NCBI GenBank assembly: GCA_044229475.1
Contig: JBGASW010000002.1
Coordinates: 186,001-250,000 of the forward strand
Length of the DNA stretch: 64,000 bases
Origin: Fen-183 sp035430045
GTDB taxonomy: Bacteria; Acidobacteriota; Thermoanaerobaculia; UBA5066
Direction: 5' to 3'
The notes below the pieces were generated by a model, which saw only the letters and a program-made list of their open reading frames with translations, had not been told where the DNA came from and did not search any database. This document shows, in pieces, positions 15,989-24,322 of the stretch. The position numbers and the translations under genes are program-made. The stretch's first letter is position 1. Each line of letters begins with the position of its first letter.

Positions 15989-17046
15989 CAGGTTCCTCCC
16001 GCCGGCAGGATCGAAATGGCGGACCGAGGTCCGAAGTCGGACGAGGCGTAGGCGAGCGCAGGTCCGTTCGGGGCGTCGAGGCTCGCGAGCCCCGCGAGAA
16101 GAACCCCCGCTGCCGCTCCGGTGTCGCCGTAGCAGTCGGCCGGATGGTTCATCGCGTGCGCATCCTCGAAGGCGTCGCGCGAGCGCAGGAACGCGACGCC
16201 CCACTCCTTGGCCCAGTGGCTCTCGCCGTTCATCGACGACCACACCGACGCGAAGGGTCTCGGTGGCGGAGCGGCGCCGACGAGAGCCTGGACCGTCGCG
16301 GCGAGCCCCTCTCCCTTGTAGGTCTCCTTGCTCCCGAGGTGGCCCTTCTCGAAGCCTTCGGCCGGCTCCGACAGGGCGGCGAGCGCCCGGAGGCCTGCGG
16401 CAGCCGCGGCGCGCGGGCTCGCGAGGAGAAGGAACGCCGCGCCTTCGCCGGGGATGAAGCCGTCGAGGTGCGCGCCCGACTTAACGCGCTTCTCGAGATC
16501 GAGCGTCGCGAGCGTGTAGAGGTCGACGAACGAGTCGACGCCGCCCGCCACGGCGAACGGCGCCCTTCCCGAGCGCACGAGGGCCGCGGCGCGCCCGATC
16601 GCCGAGAGGCCGCCGGCGCGGCCGGTGCTCACGGTCGCACTCGCGGCGAGGTCGAAGGCGCCGGCGGACTGCGCAGCGAAGAGCTTGAGAAACCGGCCGG
16701 CGTCCAGCGGCCGCTGCCTCTCCGGCTCGGGGAGGGCGAGGACGATCGGCGGCCTCGCGCCGAGGCGCGCGGGTCCGAGGCACTCCGCGAGAGCCTTCGC
16801 GCCGAGGCGGAGCAGCCGGGCGTCGCGGATGCTGAGGCCGGCCGTCTTTGCGACGTCGGGCGCGAGCGCGGGGAGGCCGGCGTCGGGGACGAAGGCGACC
16901 GTGAACGGCTCGAAGCGGTGGTCGAGCCAGTCGATCTTCTCGAAGCGCATCGTCGCGGAGCGAACGGACGCGATCGTCTCGGCGGCAGAAAGTCCGACTG
17001 CCGTGACCATCCCGACGCGGGCGACGACGACGTCCGGCGCGGCCAT
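15988..17046 (-). CDS. Beta-ketoacyl-synthase-like T6SS protein without catalytic Cys
   Basis: 352 aa with a thiolase-like layout. In KAS enzymes the nucleophile lies in a TACASG-like motif. Here the matching stretch is TVSTGRAGGLSAIG, so Arg 143 replaces the Cys. FAVAGGVDSF and IPGEGAAFLLL are well kept, and CYGDTGAAAG stands at the third motif. The usual HGTGT is replaced by SSMNGESH. It therefore probably does not make C-C bonds but serves as a binding or assembly protein. Homologues are often annotated in DUF2169/DUF4150 VgrG clusters. It lies 7 bp after DUF2169 and overlaps the PAAR-like start by 1 bp. Confidence 0.75.
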   Translation of the reverse strand: MAAPDVVVARVGMVTAVGLSAAETIASVRSATMRFEKIDWLDHRFEPFTVAFVPDAGLPALAPDVAKTAGLSIRDARLLRLGAKALAECLGPARLGARPPIVLALPEPERQRPLDAGRFLKLFAAQSAGAFDLAASATVSTGRAGGLSAIGRAAALVRSGRAPFAVAGGVDSFVDLYTLATLDLEKRVKSGAHLDGFIPGEGAAFLLLASPRAAAAAGLRALAALSEPAEGFEKGHLGSKETYKGEGLAATVQALVGAAPPPRPFASVWSSMNGESHWAKEWGVAFLRSRDAFEDAHAMNHPADCYGDTGAAAGVLLAGLASLDAPNGPALAYASSDFGPRSAISILPAGGT

Positions 17047-17053
17047 CGTCTTC

Positions 17054-18067
17054 CTACGCCGCCCTCGAGACGATCGGCTCGACCTCGCGGACCTTCAGGA
17101 GCCGCTTGTCGCAGGGGAGTGCGGCGCGCCACACGAGGACGAGCCGCGACTCGTCCGGATGGAGGAGCACCGTGTCGAGGTTCGCAATCCGTCGTTCCAC
17201 GCCTGAATCCAGGTGGAAGAGGACGTCGACGCGGCGAGCCGGGAGGGCGAACCTCAGGACGCCGGAGGGAGTCGCGCCGGCGATCTCCACCGGTTCTCCG
17301 CCTCTCAGGTAGCCGGGCACCTGCTGGTCCTCGGGGGCGACCTGCAGGAAGCGCGGGTCGAAGTCCTGCGGAAGGTAGGGCGCGCGGCTCTTCTGCCACG
17401 CCTCGTCGTACGTTCCGGCGTACTTCGGGCGCGGCTTCCAGTGCGGCGCGACGGCGCCGAAGCCCATCGGCGACGGCCGGTCGCCGGGCGAAGAGATGAG
17501 TTTCGCGGGGTCCTCGATGTTCGGCAGGGCGATTCCCTCGAGCTTCCGCCCGCTCATGCGCGAGCGGAATCCGGTTCCGACCGGGTTCCGGTCGTCGCCG
17601 TCGGTTCGGGGAGGGTCGCCCGCGGGCGGCTCTGTTCCTCCGAACGCGCGCTCCCAGACCAGTGGCATCCGTTCGAACGGCTCGGGGGCGGAGACGCGCG
17701 TGAGGACCGTTCCGCCCCACACGCGATCACCAAAGACGACGGCGCGCTTCTCGATCGGCCCGACCCGGAAGGACACCTCGGCTCGCGCCGCCGGCCTCCC
17801 TCCCGGCCCGTAGGCGTGGCCGAACAGGAGGACGTCGGTGCCGGGCTTGACGAGCCCGATGTCGGCAGGCTCGGCGATGCTCGTCTTGAGAGGGTCGCCG
17901 TGGAAGCGGTCCGTCACGACGATCGGCGTCTGCTTCTCGGCCTCCTCGACGCGCGGGCCGAGGGTGAACGTGCCCTTGACGACCGCGTACAAGGTTTCGA
18001 CGCCGTCCGGATCGGGCGACGAGAACAGCGTCGCGGCGAGGCGTGTGCGGTTCTTCAGCTGGAGCAT
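17054..18067 (-). CDS. DUF2169-family T6SS adaptor
   Basis: 337 aa, ATG 18067. It begins LQLKNRTRLAATLF, then VVKGTFTL, FGHAYGPGGRP, an RVWGG element, and the long WERAFGGTE...NPVGTGF region typical of DUF2169. Proteins of this family accompany VgrG and PAAR genes and help load particular cargo; in Agrobacterium a DUF2169 protein accompanies the Tde2 effector. Here it lies directly after the first VgrG (15 bp) and before the ketosynthase-like and PAAR-like genes, so it is the likely adaptor for the AHH nuclease. Confidence 0.85.
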   Translation of the reverse strand: MLQLKNRTRLAATLFSSPDPDGVETLYAVVKGTFTLGPRVEEAEKQTPIVVTDRFHGDPLKTSIAEPADIGLVKPGTDVLLFGHAYGPGGRPAARAEVSFRVGPIEKRAVVFGDRVWGGTVLTRVSAPEPFERMPLVWERAFGGTEPPAGDPPRTDGDDRNPVGTGFRSRMSGRKLEGIALPNIEDPAKLISSPGDRPSPMGFGAVAPHWKPRPKYAGTYDEAWQKSRAPYLPQDFDPRFLQVAPEDQQVPGYLRGGEPVEIAGATPSGVLRFALPARRVDVLFHLDSGVERRIANLDTVLLHPDESRLVLVWRAALPCDKRLLKVREVEPIVSRAA

Positions 18068-18082
18068 GGCTGTTCGTCCCGC

Positions 18083-20251
18083 TCAGTTCTGCGAGATCTT
18101 GCTTCCCTTCATGACGACGTCCCCGTCCGCCTTGACGTTGATCTTCCCGCTCCCCACGAGCTTGATGTCCTTCCCCTTGATCGTGATGGTCCCGTCCTTC
18201 TTCATGATGATGCTTGCGTCACCCGTCTGGAGCTGGATCTGGTCGCCCGCGATCAACGCGAAGCTCTTGCCCACCTGGATCTCGTCGTTCTTTCCGACCT
18301 GGGTCGTGGCGTTACCTCCCACCTGGAGGGCCGCGTTCTGCCCGATGGCGGTGGTCCGGGACGCGCCGACCGCCACGCTCTCGCTCCCGCCGACCGCCGT
18401 GGACCGGTTCGCGCCGATCGAGATCGACTCGTTCGCCCCGACGGTCTCCGTCCGGTTCGCGCCGATGGTGATCGTCTCGTTGATTCCGACCATCTCGGTC
18501 CGGTTGCTCCCGATCGTGATCGTCTCGTTGTTGTCGACGGTCTCCGTGCGGTCGTGCTTGACGTGCGTCGTCTCGTCGTGGTCGATCGTCTTCCTGCGGT
18601 CGTGCCCGACCCAGTGCGTTTCGTCGTTCTCGACCTCGATGTCCTGGTTCTTCTCCGCGTGGATGAAGAGCTGCTCGTGCCCCTTCTTGTCCTCGAAGCG
18701 GATCTCGTTGAAGTTCGCGGGAGTTCCCTGGAGGCTGCTCCGGCTCTTGATGCCGCTCTGCGTCTTGTGCGCGGGCAGATCGTAGGGCGGCATGCATTCG
18801 GCGTTGTAGACGCTGCCGACGACGATCGGCTGGTCCATGTCGCCCTCGAGGAAGTCGACGACGACTTCCTGGCCGATGCGCGGGATGTGGATCATTCCCC
18901 AGCGCTGTCCGGCCCACGGGGTCGCGACTCGGACCCAGCAGGAGCTGTCGCTGTTGTTCTTGCCCTCGCGGTCCCAGTGGAACTGCACCTTGATACGCGA
19001 GTACTTGTCCGTGAAGATCTCCTCGCCCGGAGGGCCCACGACGACGGCCGTCTGCGTTCCCTTGACCGTGGGGATCGGGGTGACGCGGGGCGGCCGGAAG
19101 GGGAGGGCGACCGGGAAGCAGGTGAAGCGGTTCTGGTAGGTGAAGCCGCCTCCGCCGGAACGCAGGTCGGCCGCCTCGGACGCCGCGTGCTCGACCTCGT
19201 AGACGACCCACGGGCCGTCGCCGTCGAAATGGCGCTCGAGCGTGAACTTGTGGCCGGAGACGACCTGGCGGCAGTTGCTCGTGGCGTGGACGAGGACGCT
19301 GGCGGCCGCCTGCTCCTGCATGCGCAGCTCCACGGTCCGCTTGTTGTCGTCGAAGACCTTCTGGATGTCCGCCGGACGGTCGCCGCCGCCGGGCTGGATT
19401 CCGTCGAAACGCTGGGCGTACCCGCCGGGGAAGTCGTACAGCTCGAGCTTCGCGTTGGCGCCGAGCTTCAGCTTGTGGCTCACCTTTCCGGCGGCAACCG
19501 CAGCCTGGATCGGGAACTCGGCCTCGAGATGCTGCTTGTGGTTCAGCTCGAAGCAGTGATCCCACAACTTCACCTTCGAGGACTTGAGCTCCTGGGACTT
19601 CTCCCAGGCGTGGACGCGGTCCTCCTCGCGGCTGCCTCCCCCGACGGCCTCGAAGATCAGATTCGCCTTTCCGGGAAGGTCCGAGTGGCTCGCCGGAAGG
19701 TTTGCGACGACCATCTTGTGGCTGCCGTCGCTGTGCTTGAAGAAGTAGTAGATCCCCTCCTCTTCCATCAGGCGGCTCGCGAACGCGAAGTCCGACTCGC
19801 GGTACTGCACGCAGTAGTCGCGCGGCTCGAACGTTCCCTGGAGCTCCCAGGCCATCTCGAAGCCGGCAAAGACCTTCTTGAGGATGTCGGGAACCGTGAT
19901 CTGCTGGAAGATGCGGCTCTGCGTCCTGCGCGACAGGAGGAACGGCTCCGGGACGAGGTCGAGCGTGAAGCGCGTAAACGTGGCGTCGCGAGCGCCCTCG
20001 GCGACACGCAGGCAGGTCCCGTTCACGTGGCGTTTCGCCCCGCCGGGGAGGTCGATCTCGGCGGTGACCTTCTGGCCCAGCAGGGCGTCGAACACGACCT
20101 GCTTGGCCTTGTCGTTCTCGGCGACGCACTCGAGCCGGAACAGGAAGGGCCTCGAGATCGCTTCGTGTCCCGAGAAGCCATTCAGGAGCAGGACGTCGGG
20201 GCCGAGCGGCGTCGTGACCTTGAGCCGGCGGCCGGACTGGGTGTATGGCAC
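18083..20251 (-). CDS. vgrG: VgrG spike protein (first copy)
   Basis: 722 aa from GTG 20251, with GGAGGTGTTGA upstream. Layout: gp27-like base (about 1-370) with the conserved RESDFAFASRLMEEEGIYYFF, the gp5 OB-fold (about 390-500) with KVQFHWDREG, SSCWVRV and GDMDQPIVVGSVYN, then a long needle (about 560-700) of repeated NETITIGxNRTE/VGxNES units that form a triple beta-helix, ending in a short IKGKDIKL tail. There is no enzymatic extension, so cargo must bind through DUF2169 and PAAR partners encoded just downstream. The first 500 residues are almost the same as in the second VgrG, apart from scattered changes. Confidence 0.95.
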   Translation of the reverse strand: MPYTQSGRRLKVTTPLGPDVLLLNGFSGHEAISRPFLFRLECVAENDKAKQVVFDALLGQKVTAEIDLPGGAKRHVNGTCLRVAEGARDATFTRFTLDLVPEPFLLSRRTQSRIFQQITVPDILKKVFAGFEMAWELQGTFEPRDYCVQYRESDFAFASRLMEEEGIYYFFKHSDGSHKMVVANLPASHSDLPGKANLIFEAVGGGSREEDRVHAWEKSQELKSSKVKLWDHCFELNHKQHLEAEFPIQAAVAAGKVSHKLKLGANAKLELYDFPGGYAQRFDGIQPGGGDRPADIQKVFDDNKRTVELRMQEQAAASVLVHATSNCRQVVSGHKFTLERHFDGDGPWVVYEVEHAASEAADLRSGGGGFTYQNRFTCFPVALPFRPPRVTPIPTVKGTQTAVVVGPPGEEIFTDKYSRIKVQFHWDREGKNNSDSSCWVRVATPWAGQRWGMIHIPRIGQEVVVDFLEGDMDQPIVVGSVYNAECMPPYDLPAHKTQSGIKSRSSLQGTPANFNEIRFEDKKGHEQLFIHAEKNQDIEVENDETHWVGHDRRKTIDHDETTHVKHDRTETVDNNETITIGSNRTEMVGINETITIGANRTETVGANESISIGANRSTAVGGSESVAVGASRTTAIGQNAALQVGGNATTQVGKNDEIQVGKSFALIAGDQIQLQTGDASIIMKKDGTITIKGKDIKLVGSGKINVKADGDVVMKGSKISQN

Positions 20252-20312
20252 TCAACACCTCCGGTTGTTTCCGGACGAGGCGCAAGAATAGCGCAGCGGG
20301 ACCTCTCGACGT

Positions 20313-20855
20313 TCAGCCGCCGATGATCACCGTCGTGCAGCCCATCACGATCTTGTTCGGCGGGCCGATCGCCTCGACGACCGTATCGCCTTGCCGGCAG
20401 GCGGGCGCGTTCTCGATCGAGACCGTCGCCGAGCCGTCGATGACGACGCCCGGCCCGTGCGGGGGGATGGGCCAGGGCGTCGCGCACACGTGGATGCTCG
20501 CCCCTCCCGCTGCCGCAGCGGCGATCGTCGCGCTCATGGCGGCCGCGGACGACGCCTTCAGGGTCTCGGCGGCCAGTCGGGCGGCCGTCGCCGCGGCGAC
20601 CGCGGCCGGGGCCGCCGGAGTCCCGGCTGCCGCGACGGCGGCGGCCTGGGCGGCGATGGCGATGTTCTCCGCTGTCTTGATGGCGGCCTCGGAGGCCTGT
20701 TGCGCCGCCACCAGCCCCGGCGCCGCGGCGAGCGGGATCCCTTTCCACGCCGGCAGGTTCCCGATCAGGACGGTCAGGGCCGGAGGACCCCCGGTGAGGA
20801 CCGGCGGGACGTGGACGACGGCGTCTGTGAGGCGGGCTGCGGGACCTTGAGGCAT
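20313..20855 (-). CDS. PAAR-domain tip protein with Ala-rich insertion
   Basis: 180 aa from ATG 20855. PAAR elements are present at both ends: PQGPAARLTDAVVH at the start, and later IHVCATPW, GSATVSIENAPACRQGDTV and KIVMGCTTVIIGG. Between them lies an insertion of about 75 residues, almost only Ala, Thr, Glu and Lys, predicted as two long helices. PAAR proteins cap the VgrG needle by zinc-bound cone formation. It lies between the unknown 199-aa gene and the first VgrG. The ribosome site is weak (AAGGA, 11 nt). Confidence 0.85.
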   Translation of the reverse strand: MPQGPAARLTDAVVHVPPVLTGGPPALTVLIGNLPAWKGIPLAAAPGLVAAQQASEAAIKTAENIAIAAQAAAVAAAGTPAAPAAVAAATAARLAAETLKASSAAAMSATIAAAAAGGASIHVCATPWPIPPHGPGVVIDGSATVSIENAPACRQGDTVVEAIGPPNKIVMGCTTVIIGG

Positions 20856-20877
20856 GTCGATTCGTGTCCTTGATGGG

Positions 20878-21477
20878 TCAGAAACGTTGAAAGGCGTCTC
20901 GTCGGCGCAGGACCTGTACCTTGCACGGCACGGCACCGGATTCGACCGTCAGGACGCCGGCCGTCCGGGTCGCGTTGATGAGGCGAAGAGCCCCCGGCAT
21001 CGGAGCGGGTCCGAACGCCCCCTCCGAAGCGCCCACGACGATGCCGTACGCGAAGCGCGCGGTCGAGGATTCGACGGGCTCCACCGGCGAATCATCCTGC
21101 CGCCGGAAGTAGCACGAGTACTCCTGAACCGGAACGGGGAAGGACATCTGCTCGCGCAGCACCGCGCCGGGCGCGATCGCGGTCAGGCAGGGCTCGATCG
21201 TGACGAGGACCTTCCTCCCGACCGGGTAGGGAAGCTGCCGGCGCGCGAGCCGAAGCTCCCCGTTCTCGAAGCAGACCCAGGCGGGGCTGTCGGGTTCGCC
21301 GATGCTGCCCGAGGGCGCGTAGTCCCACAGGACGTTGAAGACGTGGATGGTCTGCGCGCTCGAATTGGAGACGGTGGTCTCGACGACGAGCCGCGCCGCC
21401 TCCGCCGTCACCGTCAGGCCGACGCGCAGCTTGTCGCGGACGGCCTCCGCGGCGGGGCTAGTTTGGCCTTCGGGCAT
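20878..21477 (-). CDS. Unknown beta-rich protein downstream of VgrG-protease
   Basis: 199 aa, ATG 21477. Family not recognised. The sequence looks like a beta-sandwich: LRVGLTVTAEAARLVVETTVSNSS, then HVFNVLWDY, KVLVTIEP, QEYSCYF and LRLINATRT. No signal or membrane segment. It starts 64 bp after the M91-bearing VgrG and ends 22 bp before the PAAR gene. Position and cytoplasmic character make it a candidate immunity protein for the protease or a structural chaperone. Confidence 0.6.
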   Translation of the reverse strand: MPEGQTSPAAEAVRDKLRVGLTVTAEAARLVVETTVSNSSAQTIHVFNVLWDYAPSGSIGEPDSPAWVCFENGELRLARRQLPYPVGRKVLVTIEPCLTAIAPGAVLREQMSFPVPVQEYSCYFRRQDDSPVEPVESSTARFAYGIVVGASEGAFGPAPMPGALRLINATRTAGVLTVESGAVPCKVQVLRRRDAFQRF

Positions 21478-21541
21478 TCGTGACTCCCGCGCGGTCGTGA
21501 CCCATCATGTCGTTCCACCCGCTCCTTGTGACGTCGCTTCC

Positions 21542-24238
21542 TCAGAGGTTGTGATGGTCGAATCGTCGGGGAAGGCCGCGCTCGTCACGATACGTGTTCT
21601 CTTCATCCGTCGTCGCTTTTTCTTCCTTGTTGTCGAACTGGCGGCCGTCGGGCTGAGTCGGCAACGCCGTGGCGTCCTGTTGTCCCTGAACGCCGTGTTC
21701 GGTGTGCCCCAGCTCGTGGAACAGGATGTCGTCGGAAGGCACCGTCCCGGGCGGAGTCAGCGGGTGGGCCGGGTCGGGCCCGACCGTCGGAGGCTTGAAG
21801 TCCGGGTTGTACTGCACCGTCGAATCCGAACCCTTTCCGGTGCCGGTTCCCCCGCCGAAGGCCGGTGCCCCGGCCTTGGCGGCGTCGTTGTTGTTGGAGG
21901 AGATCTCCTGCGCGTTTGCTCCGTTGTCGATCCGCTCGATGTTCACGGTGTGGCCCGAGTCCTCGATCTTTCCCAGTCGGGCCTTGCCGGAAGGCGTCGA
22001 GGAGATGGCGCCGAGGTCATCCAGTACCTTGTCGGTGAATTGCGGATCCTTGGATGACGGTTTGATCGTGATGGAATTGCCGACGCTGACCGAGCCGTCG
22101 TCGTTGCGGAACACCGGGGACGTCTTGCCGCCTCCGATGTCCAGACCGGAACCGTTGTAGGCGTTCCAGTGTTTCCGGCCTCCTCCTCCTCCCTTGTAGG
22201 GTCGATCGAGATAACCCGGTTCGCCGGTGTCGCAGCCACCTGCGTCCAGAGGCCCGTCGATGTCCGGGACCGGCGCGGGCGGCGCTCCTCCGCCGCCGTT
22301 GATGCGCGTCAGCGTCCCCTGGATCGTGACGCCCGAGCCGTCGATGCGCACGAAGTTGCCGCCGACCCGGAAGATCAGCTCGCTTCCGCCGTCCAGCACC
22401 ATGCGTTTGGCGTTGGCCTCGATACGGACGGCGCCGACCCGGATGTCGGCCGCGGTCCCGAGCTTGATGTTGCCCTTGGCATAGGCGTCGATGTCGGAGT
22501 CGACCTCGAGGTACCACTTGCCCTTCGCATGCAGGTTGTAGTCGCCGCCGATCGTGTGGAGCTGGTCGCCGCCGACACTGATGGAACTCGTGCCCCCGAT
22601 GCATTCGTACTTGTTCTTCTTCACGCGAACGTCCATCCGCCGCTGCGCGTGGAGGAACACGTGTTCCTTGCCGTAGGTGTCGATGTACCGCAGTTCGTTG
22701 AAGTCCATGTTGCCGCCGTCTCGCGTCGACCGCGACTTCATGGTGGAGTACGTCTTGTACTTCGGCAGTTCGTATGGAGGCATGCAGTCCGCGTTGTAGA
22801 GCCCGCCGATGACGATCGGCTGGTCCATGTCGCCTTCGAGGAAGTCGACGACGACCTCCTGGCCGATGCGGGGAATGTGGATCGCGCCCCAGCGGTGGCC
22901 GGCCCACGGGGTCACGACCCGGATCCAGCACGAGCTGTCGGAGTCGTACGCGCCCTCGCGGTCCCAGTGGAACTGCACCTTGATGCGTCCGTACTTGTCC
23001 GTGAAGATCTCTTCGCCGGGCGGGCCCACGACGACGGCGGACTGCGTCCCCCGGACGGTGGGAATGGGAGTGACGCGGGGCGGCCGGAAGGGCAGGGCGA
23101 CCGGGAAGCAGGTGAAGCGGTTCTGATAGGTGAAGCCGCCTCCGCCGGAGCGCAGGTCGGCCGCCTCGCTCGCCGCGTGCTCGACCTCGTAGACGACCCA
23201 CGGGCCGTCGCCGTCGAAATGGCGTTCGAGGGTGAACTTGTGTCCGGAGACGACCTGGCGGCAGTTGCTCGTGGCATGGACGAGGACGCTGGCGGCCGCC
23301 TCCGACTGCATCCGGATCTCGGCGGTCCGGAGGTTCTCCTTGAAGATCTTCTGGATTTCGGACGGCTCTTCGCCGCCGCCCTTGTTGATTCCGTCGAAGC
23401 GTTGCGCGTAGCCGCCCGGGTAGTCGTAGAGCTCGAGCTTCGCATTCGCGCCGAGCTTCAGCTTGTGGCTCGCTTTCCCGGCGGGGACCGCGGCTTCGAT
23501 CGGGTACTCGATTTCGAGGTGCTTGTGGGGCAGCTCGAAGCTGTGGTCCCAGAGCATCACCTTGCCCGATCGAAGCTCCTGTGACTTTTCCCAGGCCTGG
23601 ACGCGGTCCTCCTCGCGGGACCCGCCCCCGACGGTCTCGTAGATGAGCGCGCTCTTCCCCGGGAGATCCGAGTGGCTTCCCGGCGTGTTCGCGACGACCA
23701 TGACGTGGCTGCCGTCGCTGTGCTTGAAGAAGTAGTAGATGCCTTCTTCCTCCATCAGGCGGCTCACGAACGCGAAGTCGGACTCGCGGTACTGCACGCA
23801 GTAGTCGCGCGGATGGAACGTTCCGGTGATCTCGTAGCTGACGTCGAAGTCCTTCAGGACTTCCTTGAGGATGCTGGGAATCGAGGCCTGCTGGAAGATC
23901 CGGCTCTGCGTCTTGCGTGACAGGAGGAACGGCTCCGGGACGAGGTCGAGCCTGAAGTGCGTGAACGTGGCGTCCCGTGCGCCCTCCGCGACCCTCAGGC
24001 AGGTTCCGTTGACGAAGCGCGGGGCGCCTCCGGGGAGGGCGATCTCGGCGGTGATCTTCTGGCCGAGGAGAGCGTCGAACACGACTTGCTTCGCCTTGAC
24101 GTTCTCGGCGACGCACTCGAGCTGGAACAGGAAGGGCCTCGAGACGGCCTCGTGTCCCGAGAACCCGTTCAGGATCAGGACGTCGGGGCCGAGCGGAGTC
24201 GTGACCTTGAGCCGTCGGCCGGATTGGGTGTAGGGCAC
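21542..24238 (-). CDS. vgrG: Evolved VgrG with C-terminal M91-like zinc metallopeptidase
   Basis: 898 aa from GTG 24238 (GAGGAG, 7-nt spacing). Residues 1-500 repeat the VgrG gp27/gp5 core of the first copy. The needle that follows is different and shorter, leading to a Gly-rich segment near 640-700. The last about 200 residues include ILFHELGHTEHG with the HExxH zinc motif (841-845) and KATTDEENTYRDERGLPR, where Glu 879/880 may be the third ligand. This arrangement matches the M91 (NleD-like) zinc peptidases, which cut host proteins. It is therefore a VgrG with a built-in effector, first of the effector section, 84 bp after clpV. Confidence 0.85.
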   Translation of the reverse strand: MPYTQSGRRLKVTTPLGPDVLILNGFSGHEAVSRPFLFQLECVAENVKAKQVVFDALLGQKITAEIALPGGAPRFVNGTCLRVAEGARDATFTHFRLDLVPEPFLLSRKTQSRIFQQASIPSILKEVLKDFDVSYEITGTFHPRDYCVQYRESDFAFVSRLMEEEGIYYFFKHSDGSHVMVVANTPGSHSDLPGKSALIYETVGGGSREEDRVQAWEKSQELRSGKVMLWDHSFELPHKHLEIEYPIEAAVPAGKASHKLKLGANAKLELYDYPGGYAQRFDGINKGGGEEPSEIQKIFKENLRTAEIRMQSEAAASVLVHATSNCRQVVSGHKFTLERHFDGDGPWVVYEVEHAASEAADLRSGGGGFTYQNRFTCFPVALPFRPPRVTPIPTVRGTQSAVVVGPPGEEIFTDKYGRIKVQFHWDREGAYDSDSSCWIRVVTPWAGHRWGAIHIPRIGQEVVVDFLEGDMDQPIVIGGLYNADCMPPYELPKYKTYSTMKSRSTRDGGNMDFNELRYIDTYGKEHVFLHAQRRMDVRVKKNKYECIGGTSSISVGGDQLHTIGGDYNLHAKGKWYLEVDSDIDAYAKGNIKLGTAADIRVGAVRIEANAKRMVLDGGSELIFRVGGNFVRIDGSGVTIQGTLTRINGGGGAPPAPVPDIDGPLDAGGCDTGEPGYLDRPYKGGGGGRKHWNAYNGSGLDIGGGKTSPVFRNDDGSVSVGNSITIKPSSKDPQFTDKVLDDLGAISSTPSGKARLGKIEDSGHTVNIERIDNGANAQEISSNNNDAAKAGAPAFGGGTGTGKGSDSTVQYNPDFKPPTVGPDPAHPLTPPGTVPSDDILFHELGHTEHGVQGQQDATALPTQPDGRQFDNKEEKATTDEENTYRDERGLPRRFDHHNL

Positions 24239-24322
24239 TCGGCGCTCCTCAATCCCGCCCGGACCGGTCGCAGGAATTCGCTTCGGAAGTCTCGCGGTCG
24301 GGGCGCGGGCCCGGGGGCCCCA

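Noticed and set aside
17213..20326. Very long open frame on the plus strand opposite DUF2169 and VgrG
   Set aside because: High G+C keeps stop codons rare; the translation is Arg/Asp/Val-rich with no domain, while the minus strand encodes clear T6SS proteins.
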